Source: Notamacropus eugenii (lineage: Eukaryota; Chordata; Mammalia; Diprotodontia; Macropodidae). Taken from it: a DNA stretch of 64,000 bases. Below the pieces are notes generated by a model. It was not told the origin of the DNA. It worked only from the letters and a program-made list of their open reading frames with translations, and did not search any database. Shown piece after piece: positions 21,365-31,600 of the stretch (position 1 is the first letter of the stretch; each line of letters opens with the position of its first letter). The stretch covers positions 353,524,660-353,588,659 of the forward strand of contig NC_092873.1 in assembly GCF_028372415.1 (NCBI RefSeq). The letters are read 5' to 3'. The translations under genes were made by a program, and so were the position numbers.

Positions 21365-21750
21365 AATGTTTGTCCTTTGTTTTTGAAAAGGACCAAATAA
21401 TATCACAGGGAGTGATGTCAACTCCTATGTGAATTGGATTTAAGTGAGACAGAGTTGCACAAGGTCATCAGCCTCACTCTGTCTTCCAGAGTCATCGAAG
21501 TCCAGTAGCAGGACAAGAGTCAGAACTCCTGGTGATGGCCTGGGATGTAGGGGATGACCTCGGCATCTTTGATGCCTGACCGACTTCCAAGCACTTCAAC
21601 CTTCTTCATGGCCATTAAAACAAGTTGTTCTCCTCTGCCAATTCCATTGGGGGAAGTCTTCACATGCTTGGGGTAGACATTCCCCCAACCTACCGACAGC
21701 TCTGAGGCCCGTTAGTTACCCTCGACCTGGTTTAGCCCATATGTGGAGAT
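21365..21750 (-). mobile_element. Marsupial SINE 3' part plus longer unit
   Basis: 21367-21535 matches the reversed SINE 3' half (TTTGTCCTTTGTTTTTGAAA, CACAAGGTCATCAGCCTCAC). It runs on into about 215 bp not found in the other copies here (GGGGATGACCTCGGCATC ... TGAGGCCCGTTAG), suggesting a longer parental element. Confidence 0.6.
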
Positions 21751-21764
21751 GGTTTTACTGGGAT

Positions 21765-22075
21765 AATAAAAACAACAATAATAATGGCATTAATAGAGTG
21801 TTTTAAGGTTTGCGAAGCACTTTACATGTGCTATTCCATTTGATCTCACCACAACCCTGGGAGGTAGGTGCCATCATTATCCCCATTTTCCAGTTGAAAA
21901 AACTGAGACTGAGAGAGATTAAGTGACTTGCCCAAGGTGATACACCTAGTTAGACTCTGAAGCTGGATCTTTCTGACTCCAGTTCTAGCGTTCTCTCTAC
22001 TTCATTACCATATATAATGATAATATGATGCCTAAAGATTTGTAAAAACACTTTACATATGTGGAATTGGAGCCT
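21765..22075 (-). mobile_element. CORE-SINE, near full length
   Basis: AAGGTTTGCGAAGCACTTTAC, CACAACCCTGGGAGGTAGG, CTTGCCCAAGGTGATACACC, TCTGACTCCAGTTCTAG. A further fragment follows at 22015-22075. Confidence 0.8.
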
Positions 22076-22089
22076 TCATCATTCACCCC

Positions 22090-22904
22090 TGGCTGCTCAA
22101 TCTGGATTTCATCACTGTCTCCAGAAACTTATTTTCTTGCAAGATGACATCAGCTCTGAAACCATACCTCCTCAGTAGCCCCTGTCTCTAGGACCCTTCT
22201 TATTGGTGAGGATAAAAAGGGGATGTCAGGGAGACCCACCCAGATTCTCCCAGATTTAAGGAGGTGGTCCAGGGCAGACATTTCATCATGCCCCAAGCCA
22301 GGTAGCTTCTCTTTCTCCTTCCTACCCCTCTCCTTTCAGTTTCTTTTTTTTGTTCTGTCTTCTCCCATTAGATCATGAGCTCTTTGAGGGCAGAGCCTAT
22401 CTATTGCCTTCCTTTATTTCCTGAGCAATAGGTAGTGCAGTGGATAGAGCACCAGTGCAGGAGTCAGGAGGACCTGAGTTCAAATTTCACCTCAGACACT
22501 TGACACTCACTAGCTGTGTGACCTTGGGTAAATCATTTAACCCCAATTGCCTCATCCTGGGTCATCTCCAGTCATCCTGATGAATATCTGGTCACTGGAT
22601 TCAGATGACTCTGGAGGAGGAGTGAGGCTGGTGACCTGCACAGCCCTCCCTCACTCAAAACAAAGTCAAGTGCAAGTCATGTCATCATTTTTCTGATGGC
22701 ATGGTCTTCTTGGGCAACGAAGGATGAACACACATGTACCATCCTGAGCAATTAGCACAATGCCTTGCACATAGTAGACAGTTAACGTTTACTTGACTAA
22801 CTTACTGACTGACCACTGTAACCCTTTGAGATAACTACTATACTATAGGCCATGTTTATTTCTACTTTATAGATAATCAAAGTCTCTTACAGTTTGTTAC
22901 TTTG
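22090..22904 (-). repeat. Right arm of an inverted duplication
   Basis: Reverse-complement partner of 18321-18828. Landmarks: TTGCAAGATGACATCAG, CCATACCTCCTCAGTAG, GGGCAGACATTTCATCATG, CTTCTCCCATTAGATC, then L2-like 3' end, then CTACTATACTATAGGCC and TTTGTTACTTTG. It is longer than the left arm only because a SINE (22430-22741) has landed in it. Confidence 0.75.
22430..22741 (+). mobile_element. Marsupial SINE, complete and young-looking
   Basis: Flanked by an 11-bp target-site duplication TCCTGAGCAAT (22419-22429 and 22742-22752). The 5' half has AGCACCAGTGCAGGAGTCAG. The 3' half has CATCTCCAGTCATCCTGATG, GTGACCTGCACAGCCCTCC and GGCATGGTCTTCTTGG. It closely matches the copy at 59.12-59.44 kb. 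The target is an L2 3' end that is uninterrupted in the left arm at about 18.45 kb. Confidence 0.9.
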
Positions 22905-23059
22905 TTCGTGATCACTTAGAGAGTATCTGTGCTAGGATCTGAAGCTAGATATCCAGCATTCTCTCCAAGGTACCTCTTGATTTTGTGAGTTTGGATGAAG
23001 TCATTGAGTTCCTGGGCTCCCATCCTTGCCCTTCCCTCTTTTTCCCTCAGAGCAATAGG

Positions 23060-23285
23060 GAAAACATAGGACAGAAAAACTGGAGCATTGAGAAGCTGGA
23101 ACTAGTCCAGAGAAGGGTCACCAAGATAGTGGGATGACTATGGATCATGCAATATGAGAACTGGTTTGAAAGAATGAGAGATGTTTAATGTGGAGAAAAG
23201 ATATGACAACCATATTTTAAAAGAGTTCTTCAGATACTCATAACAATAATCTTATGGAACAGATATTCAAGAGGCAACTTGGCAT
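23060..23285 (+). mobile_element. L3 LINE fragment
   Basis: AAGCTGGAACTAGTCCAGAG, GGGTCACCAAGATAGTGG, then TGACAACCATATTTTAAAAG. Confidence 0.6.
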
Positions 23286-23570
23286 GGAAGATAGAAAACT
23301 GAATTGGAAGTGAGGACACATATGTTGGAATTCTGTCTTAGACATTTTCTAGTTGTGTGATCATGGGTAAATCACTTCTGAGAGATTCAATTTCCTCATC
23401 TGTACAATGGGAGCAATAATCTTTGCCTTTGCCAGCCTCTCAGGGTTGTAGCTGGGAAGCATTTCACAGATTCTGTCATCCTTTCTTTGCATCCCTCACT
23501 ATATCTAGATAGTGCCTTCTAATAAGAAATAGACACCTAATAAATTTTTGTTTTTGTGGATAATGAACGT
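23286..23570 (+). mobile_element. MIR followed by L2-like end
   Basis: MIR: TTGTGTGATCATGGGTAAATC, CAATTTCCTCATCTGTAC (to about 23470). Then CTTTGCATCCCTCACTATA and TAATAAATTTTTG resemble an L2 tail. Confidence 0.6.
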
Positions 23571-24116
23571 CCTTCTTGGGTCTTCCCAACAGTCCTTGCA
23601 GCATGGAAGGAGAAAACAGTATCTCACCAAACCTGAGCTATAGAGATATTATAATGGGCTGCCTCCTCCAAGGAACCTCCCCTGATAGACTGTTTGTTAG
23701 ATGAATTCAGAACTGGACCCAACTAATAGTTTACCTAGACAAGAGTTCTTAATTTTTTTATATCTTTTATATCAGCCATAAATTGGTTTTGAATTGAAGG
23801 CTTAGAGACCAATAGAATGAAGATCACTTATTCAATCAATAAACATCTATTCTTGGAATAAACACTTATTCAAGAATACCTCTTAAAAGAACTCAACTAG
23901 ATACAATAAGTTTGTTGTTCACACCTATTATTATAAGTGGATTAATTTTCAGAGACTTCACATTTTTGCTGGTGAAAGTTAAGGGAAGAGAGATAATATG
24001 ACTCAAGTGAATTGTGAGGAATAATGGTGGGCTCTCTATGCCTCAAGCTTGTCTTATTACAGTGTCCCAAGCATGTTGGTGTCAAATCTGGCTGCTGAGA
24101 AACTCCTAACAATATC
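23571..24116. other. Unassigned intergenic DNA
   Basis: No coding exon. A short inverted CTTATTCAATCAATAAAC / AAACACTTATTCAAG patch lies at about 23830-23875. Confidence 0.4.
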
Positions 24117-24275
24117 ATGGGCTCATAGCATTTAGCATTGGAGAAGATTTTAAAGCTAATCTAGGCCAACGCCCTCATTTTACAGGGAAATGAAGGCCCA
24201 AATAGGGGAACTGACTTACTCAAGGTCCCGTAGCTAGTAAGTGTCAGAGCTTGGATTTGAGCCCAGGCTTTCCAC
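24117..24275 (-). mobile_element. MIR-related SINE, reversed
   Basis: GCATTTAGCATTGGAGAAGA, CCTCATTTTACAGGGAAATG, AAGGTCCCGTAGCTAGTAAG, TTGGATTTGAGCCCAGGC. Confidence 0.7.
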
Positions 24276-24885
24276 ACCATATACATTCTGAATTTCATCC
24301 TTCCCTACACCCCACACTGAGGCCAAATAGCTTCACTTCTCCAACAGATGTCAAGCCCCAGCCTGAAAAAAGCTTCCGAGAGCTGTGCCCTTTCTCACTC
24401 AGATCCCTAACTGGTTCATGCCTTCTCAAAATAGGGAGACTGTGATTAAACATCAAATAGATGTTAACAAGATGGAAGAAAAAGACCCTATTGCAGGAGA
24501 GGCCCAAAGGAAAGAAAGGTCCCCTTGTTGACATCAGATATCAAGAAGGAGAAATTCAGAGGGAAAAGTTTTCCTGGGCTGGAATGGAAAACACCCAGGG
24601 CAGGTTTAAAGAGCAGTTAAGGATCAGGGCCCTGGGCAAGAACAACCCATGGGAAGGAACTCCAGGAGAACCTGAACTATGAGGAAGGTAAACCTTTAAA
24701 TGAACTTCACCCTAGAGAGGTAGATTCACTGCTACCACCAGATCTGTAGCACTGAGCTTGTGACTCCCAGGAGGCACTTGTTTGAGGATCCTGTGGTCTT
24801 GGGGGTCACAGAAAGCCATTTGTGGGTTTTCTTTGTTCTCCTTTCTGGGTTGTTCGTATAAAAATAAAAGCTCCCTCCAATGTAC
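24276..24885. other. Unassigned intergenic DNA
   Basis: No recognised gene or repeat. Confidence 0.4.
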
Positions 24886-25032
24886 CATTCATAGGTTCAT
24901 ATAACAAGAACTGGGAAGAAGGTTATAGGCCACCTAGTCTCAATAACTTCATTTTTCAAATGAGAAATAGGAGACTTACGGAGGATGTGACTTACTCAAG
25001 GGCACACAGTAAACCCAACTCCTCTGATTTTT
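24886..25032 (-). mobile_element. MIR-related SINE, reversed
   Basis: ACTGGGAAGAAGGTTATAGG, CTAGTCTCAATAACTTC, then GGGCACACAGTAAACCC. Confidence 0.6.
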
Positions 25033-25079
25033 TTTTTTTCAAGAATTGGAGGGGGTGAGGCATTCTTAGCCAAAAAAAC

Positions 25080-25330
25080 AAAGAAAAATCCCCCAAGGGT
25101 GACTTGGACACTTCATTCCATAGGAAACCCAGTTGAAGAGCTACTTTCCATAGGTCCTTCACTCCAAGAGCTGTATCACATCTAAACTTGGTCTCTCTCC
25201 CAAGACACAGAAGTTTGGAAATCCATATGGGGGGCCTGCTCTAATTAGGGTTCTTTTCTGAAATGACTTTTTCTAGATGGTTGCTGAGGTCACTCCCTAC
25301 TTTTAAAATTCTGTGTTTCTGTGACAGTAG
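25080..25330 (+). mobile_element. Probable L3 3' end
   Basis: TAGATGGTTGCTGAGGTCAC then TTTTAAAATTCTGTGTTTC matches the L3 terminus. The 5' part is too decayed for certainty. Confidence 0.4.
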
Positions 25331-26529
25331 ATAATGCTCTCTGACTTGAATCTCTAATTATTTAAATAAACTCTGTCATCTGTATTGGGATGACATCTGG
25401 TAAGCCCCACTGCCCGCCATATTAGATCCTGGAGCATAACCAGGTGGCTAAGCCCAAAGGTGGTTGGAATGGGGGCCAAAGGAAGTTAAGTGTAGCCTAG
25501 TGCCTACTGAGGGTGTAGGTAGACAACAAAGTCAACTCTTCAGTCTGGACCAGTAGAGGTGTGTTCTCCCAGAGATAAGTCTAAAAGACAAAATGATCCC
25601 CCAAAAAATCAATTTTCTTTTTTTGTTCAACAGATGCATTGTGATGAATCCTGGGGATTCAGGACACTTTAGACCAAGGGTATGATGCATCCAATCCCAA
25701 CCTGCAAAAGACAGTTAACATTTTCATTGAGCATTTATACCTTGGAAATTCTGAATGGCTACAAATCAGAGCTTGATTGATTGCTTTGTTAGCTGTCAAG
25801 AATTAAGAAAGTGTTCAAGTAAATTAAACTTGAAAGTATTTGTGCATGCAGTTTTTTCCCCTAGAGCCACACCCCTGGTTCAGACCAAAAAGAGTAGCTG
25901 CCTTGGGGAGAGCTGCTTCAAAGGATCATGTGGTCAAAGTCCTCTACCACTTCATGTTGACTATAAACAGTCTGACCTCTCAGATAGATGTAGAGCTCTA
26001 TCCCCTGAGCAAAGCTGCCTGCCCTCTTTCTCTTAACTCACTATTAGGTTTACCCCTTCCTTGGCGGCAGATGAGGAGAAAGCAATTTGAATGTCATAGG
26101 TCCCCCTTTCAATTCTTGCTCACCCTTGATTAATAACTGAGGAAGAGTTACAGATAGTGGGCATAATGCCAACAAAGGACTTGAAACAACTGAGTAAATG
26201 ACTATGCCAACAAGCTGTCAAAATTGAGATTCCAAACCAACATTTGGACAATCTGAGAATTGGAAGCATTAAGAATTTCTGGGATTCTTGGTATTTTTAT
26301 TACTGTTTTAGAAAGCCCATGCCCCCTCTCTTTCATGTGCCCCATTTAAGGTCAATCAGATAATTTTTTGAAACCATAAAACTGGGGGATTATCTCATTG
26401 TTATGCAGGGCACTTTCTCCATCCACAAGAATAGTTTGCCTGTCTCTTTCAGGTGCTGCTTTAAGTTGTATTGGAGGGGAGGGGAAAGAAGAAAAGAGCA
26501 ATATTTCTTCCAAAGGGGAAGGAGCAAGG
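25331..26529. other. Unique intergenic DNA
   Basis: No coding exon recognised. Lies just beyond the proposed TBKBP1 3' end. No repeat is visible. Confidence 0.4.
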
Positions 26530-26552
26530 GCATGCATGTGGGACAAGTAACT

Positions 26553-26570
26553 TTTATTTGGACTTTTATT
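26553..26570 (-). terminator. Candidate TBKBP1 poly(A) signals
   Basis: On the minus strand there are two AATAAA hexamers 12 bp apart (26565-26570 and 26553-26558), about 1.9 kb past the TBKBP1 stop codon. Use of either site is inference and would be settled by 3'-end RNA reads. Confidence 0.45.
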
Positions 26571-27480
26571 TCGTTCACAGAGCACAAGGCCCCCCCTCCT
26601 TCTCTCCTTGGGCCTCTTCCCCTCCTCCAGGGGAACTTTCAAGTCTAGATGATTCAGCCAGGTCTGTGTGTCTCTGGAGTTCTTGCAGCCCACCTTCCTC
26701 CTGTATCCACACCCAACACCCCCAGGATAGAGGTGGAGGGTTAAGAAACCAGGCTTTGGGGAGAGCTGTGATGGTCAAAGGGGTTCTGGAAGAGTTGGAT
26801 CAGAACTGTACATGCATTGAAAGCAGCATTCTTCCTCCCCTGACCACCAGATGGTGGTTGTGGGGGGAGAGGGGAAGTTGGTTTAATCATTGGGGGTCCG
26901 GGCTCTCACTGTAGGGAGTTCCCCTTCTTGGCCCTGGGAGGGGTCCTTCCCTTCCCCCCAGCCCATCCCCTCATACCCATCCTTCTGGGATTTATCGACT
27001 CTGAGGTAGATTTTACACAGGGAGTGTGGGTGGGAGGTGGGGAGGGGTAGCAGTAAAGGGAGTTAGCTCTTTTTGAAGCAGAGCTCTGTGGCCTGCCCTT
27101 GGCCAATTCTCAGGGTTGAGCTGGGTCCAGGTGCCCACTCTTGCCCACTCCTACCTGGGCACTGGGGAACAGTTTGGGCTGCCTACCAACCCACCCACTT
27201 TACAGGAATCCGGTCTGACACCCAGGAAGCAATGCCAATGCCCATGCCTGACCTGGCACCAGCCCTTTCTGGGTTCCCAGGGCACTTGTGGTAATGGGGT
27301 CTGAGCAACAGAAGAGGAAAATCTGCCCCACCATGTGAGGTGAAAAGTTTCAGAAACTCAATCAGGTAGACAGATGAGCCGCTGGAGCCAGCAAACTGAC
27401 AAAGATGGTACCTGTTTGAGGGTGGAGGAACCTGCCAACTTAGGCTGGAGCATCCAGGGAATCTTCCTAATGCAACCCCA

Positions 27481-27538
<58 letters not shown>
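27481..27538. repeat. (TC)n(AC)n microsatellite
   Basis: A TC run followed by about 22 AC units, inside the proposed TBKBP1 3' UTR. Confidence 0.95.
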
Positions 27539-27543
<5 letters not shown>

Positions 27544-27785
27544 TGGAAATTTGTACTGAGACTTTGGTAGTGGGAGTTAGGGGTGGATACTTGATTTGGG
27601 AAGGGAGAAGAGGCCAGGAGGATAGGACAGATCCATATTCTGCTCAGATTCAGGAACGCAGGCAAGTGTGGCAGGAAGGGCAGAAAACCCTCACTCCAGT
27701 CTCTAAAGATAATTTTCCAGTCCCTGCTGGGTGCAGTTGGACGTGGGGGAGCTTTCTAGGAATGATGTAGGGAGAGGTAGCCCTG

Positions 27786-27837
27786 GGATGGATGGATGGA
27801 TGGATGGATGGATGGATGGATGGATGGATGGATGGAT
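27786..27837. repeat. (GGAT)13 microsatellite
   Basis: Thirteen perfect units. It is the same unit and orientation as the large array at 37.5-38.5 kb. Confidence 0.95.
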
Positions 27838-28494
27838 GAACAAATGTGTGCGGAAAGAGGGGATGAGAGGGTGGCTGTATCTATTTTCTCCCCTGGGAAC
27901 CCCACTCCAGGAGATTCAGTGCATAGGGAAGAGTTGGCATCTGGCATCAATGCCTGGGCAGGGCTGAGGACCTGGAATGGGAGGGAGGCATGGAGGACGA
28001 AGATGGGGTAGGGGGTGGCAGAGCTACGACACATCACAGACACATCTTTAGGGTGGAGTGGGACCTCCTGGAGTCCACAAATCCCCTTCCCTTCCCCTCC
28101 CCCCACTAGCCCAACAATACTGGAGACTCTACTGCCTCCAACACAATTTGAGAACAGGAAGGAGGACAAAGACTCCGAAGGGGATGGACAGCCCTGACCC
28201 ATCCCACCCTAGTCCCCTGCTTCCCTGGGAAAGAGCCAGAGAGGAAGTGTACAGGGCAGGGAGTGGATCTTGCCTCCTCTTCCTGGGGTGAGCCAGAGCT
28301 AAATGGTGACTGGCAGTACAGTAGGGAGACAGCACACATGGTGAGACTCATGGCTAACTAGTGGAGGTATCTGGGAATAGCAGAAGTAAGGGAGGACGGA
28401 CCCTGCGAAAATCATGCAGCATTCAGAGTAGGAGGAAATGATGGTCTGGAAAGGGAGGAGAGAGTGAACGGTCAAGGAGGGGAGGGGGGGAGCC

Positions 28495-28623
28495 CTATAT
28501 CTTGCTGTTCTCCAGGTGTGAATCAATGTGTTTGATGAGTGCATCGTCTGGATACCCAACAGGAAATCCCAGCTGACAGAGAGGGCAACTTCGGATGTCT
28601 GAACCCACAGTCTCCATTAGCAA
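28495..28623 (-). CDS. TBKBP1: TBKBP1 last coding exon (residues 576-617)
   Basis: Encodes [16 protein letters not shown] through [12 protein letters not shown] and the stop codon TAG. The pattern C-x2-C-x15-H-x3-H is a C2H2-type zinc finger; in this family such C-terminal fingers are linked to ubiquitin or cargo binding. Acceptor CCTCCAG, phase 0. Confidence 0.96.
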   Translation of the reverse strand: MLMETVGSDIRSCPLCQLGFPVGYPDDALIKHIDSHLENSKI

Positions 28624-31600
28624 CTGGAGGAAGAGGGAGAAAGAAGGGAGTCAGTCTTTCCTGAGGCCTTTTCTTGCACCACCCCCAACCATCATACTTT
28701 TTCCACTTTCTCCCTATTCCTTACTCCTAGGTCACAGCCCAGCCCTTAACTTATACATCCATATACTAAAGCATAAACTTCATGATATAGAACTATGTAA
28801 ATATGTGTATGTAATATAATTTACATATATGTAAAATAATGTAATAAAAATATGTGGATATATAAAATATATAAATATAACAAATATATTTATCTAAATA
28901 TACAACATATATATTTATAGAAATATATAACATATATTTCTATAAATAATAAATAGAAATTTAATGTTAATAAATATTAGATATTAACAAACAAAAATAA
29001 ATTTATATAAAATATAAACTTTCCTTTTTTGTGGTTTTGTACCCCCAGAGACAGACACAGTTGGTACTTTAATAAATAACTTTTGATCGACTGGAGTCCC
29101 AAAGAACGTGAAGATCAGCCCTCTTTTCCTCCCCAACCTCCAGCCAACTCTCCAATGCCCTCCTCTTAGTCTTTATCCCTCTTGTTTTAGCTGCCATTCT
29201 CCTCACTGCTGACTCCTTCCTTCTGGCTACTCTCTCCTCCCTTGGCTTCAACAATGTTCCTCTCCACTAGTTCTCTTGACTAAGAGACCATACGCCTCCA
29301 TGAGGGCAGGGAGGATTTGTTTTTGTCTTTTCCTTTCTAGTCTTTTACTCTCAGCCTCCTGACGTCCTCCTCAGTCTCTTTCCACCTTCTCCTACACCTG
29401 CCCCATAAGTAGGGTGTCTCTGACAACTCTGTCCTCAGCTTTCCCTTCTCCACGCTCTCCATGATTTTATTTTCTTCCATGGTTTCAATCATCTATATGC
29501 AGATGACACAAATCTATTAATCCTACCCCGATTTCTCTCCTGATATTGATTTTGAATGCCCCTGGCTGGACATCTCCACCAGGACATCCTGTAAGACATC
29601 GTAAATTAGCAAGTCCGAAACTGAACTTCAGGTCCCAGCTAAAATCCCACCTTCCACAGGAAGCCTTTCCTGATCCCTCACTGTTGAGTATTTTCAATTT
29701 ATTACGTATTATATAATTACACATTATATCACGGCTTCTTTGTACATAATTGTTCGCGTATTGTCTCCTTCCATCAGATTGTCATCTCTTTTAGTGCAAG
29801 AATTTTCTTTTGCCTCTCTCTGTATCCTCAGTGATGACACACACTGGCATATGTTAGGTGCCTCACAAATGTTTATCTACTAACTCATTAATCTCTCTTC
29901 ACCTCGCTACTCCCCCCAAAACTGCTCTTTGTCCTAGCTCCCCTAGTTCTACTGAAGGCATCATCCTGCTTCCGATGCTTCCTAGCTGTGTGACCCTGGG
30001 CAAGTCACTTAACCTCTGTTTGCTTTCATTTTCTCAACTGTAAAACGAACTTTGTTCAAGGTCCAACTCAGGCTCCCCCTTCTCATAAAGCCTGCCCTGC
30101 TTCCTCTTCAGCTGAAAATGATCGCTCCCTGGGTAAATTCTCCCTAGAGCGTTGTAGTATGGATTCTTCCTTTGCTGCCTTTACTTGGATTCTACTTAGG
30201 TATGAATGAGCTATATGTTCTTCTCCAGCCCTGGTACACTGTCAGGTCCTTGAAGGCAGAGGCTGTGGCATTTTGCATCTTTGTTCTTTAAAGTACCTAG
30301 CACAGTGCCTTGCACACAGCTGGCATTCAAATATTTGTTGTCAAAAATACCTTGAATTGGGCATGTAGATGGATTATGAGAAGTCTGAGCTCCCCAGAAA
30401 GGAGGGGGAATCTCAGGCCTTCTCTGTTGAAGTCTTGGGGACTTCTGGGCAGCAGGCCCTCTGCCACCCCCATTGCCTTGTGACGACTCTCTCCCCAGTC
30501 ACCCACTCCTGAGTCCAGCTGGAGGCCCCAGCCCCTCACTCACTCACATTAATGGATGGCCAGGACTGGGCATGCTCCGCGGGAGTGTAGGCAGCGGTGG
30601 GAGTCTCAGGGATGGGGAAGCCGGCACAGAAAGAGGCACATCGGATGGTGCCTGACTCTGGGCTGGGAGGGCTGGATACAGCCCACTCTTCTTCTTCTGA
30701 AGACTGTTTCTCGAACCGAAGCCGGATGCCTTCAAAGGTGCTTCGGGGGCTGAGAGGCCGGCTGGGGCTGTAGAGCTCCCCACCATAGGGTCTGGGCTTG
30801 GGCAGCGTTGAGGCCTCAGCCTGAAGCCAAGGGACAGCTCCTGCGTAGCCCGCCCCATCGGCAATCTCTGAGTAACTCCGGCGCCCCTGGAAGCCAGCCT
30901 TCACATGGTGACTGGGAGGCTTGGCATAGGCCATCTCCACCAGAGTCCTCTCCCCTGGTGGGGGCCGAGGCTGGGGAGCTGGGCAGGGAGGGTGCACAGG
31001 AGAGCGGCGCTGTGGGGCAGGAGATTGGCATGGTGGTGGGGGCGGCAGGGGCACAGGGGAGCGGCGTTGATGGGCAGGAGATGGACAAGATGGTGAGGCA
31101 GGGGAGCGGCGCTGTTGGGGCGAATGGCAGGGTGGAACAGGGGGCACAGGGGAGCGGCGCTGGGGAACTGGCGACTGACACTGGGGTCCGGGCGGAGGAG
31201 CCCGGGCTGGTGGGGATGGTGAAGGGCACTGTGGAGATGGGGAGTGGCGCTGGGAAAGAGGGGAGTGTCTTTGGCCTGGAAGGGAAAACAGGATGGAATG
31301 GGAGCATAAGGAGAAAGTCAGACCTCAAGAAAGTTCCGTTTTTATAATGAGACAGCCTTCCCACCCTTGGGGAGTGGAAGGACCCCAGCATGCAAGGAAA
31401 GATGTTAAGGTAGGCAGATGGTTCAGGACAGTTTCCATAATCCCTCAGAACCTAGCACAGACTCTGGTCCTGTCCCTTTCTTCCCTCCTGCACCTCATCC
31501 TCACCCAGGCCTCGCTCACCACTCCTCTGGGCTTGTTCCTGCAGCAATGTCCTCAGAATCCTTCCTTGAAGGGAACTTAGCTCCCGGAGCCGGCCCAGTT

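Larger units (their letters stand above)
26530..28494 (-). other. Probable TBKBP1 3' UTR
   Basis: A GC-rich, largely repeat-free stretch between the stop codon and the paired AATAAA signals. It holds two microsatellites (27481-27538 and 27786-27837). No intron or other gene is seen. The extent is inferred from the poly(A) signals only. Confidence 0.45.
28624..30547 (-). other. TBKBP1 last intron
   Basis: 28752-29020 is AT-rich (ATAT/AAATAT words). 29090-29890 is a plus-strand L2 piece with ORF2-like words (CTATATGCAGATGACACAAA, CTGGCTGGACATCTCCACC) and its 3' end. 29965-30050 is a MIR core. 30055-30345 is a second L2 3' end. Donor is GTGAGT, acceptor CAG. Confidence 0.8.

Noticed and set aside
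26471-26914. 147-residue plus frame near the TBKBP1 3' end
   Set aside because: Antisense to the proposed 3' UTR, with Ser/Pro low complexity only.
30808-31391. Overlapping frames of 179 residues (plus) and 191 residues (minus) across the big TBKBP1 exon
   Set aside because: Shadows of the GC-rich, internally repeated exon. Only the frame joining the other exons continues into family-like sequence.
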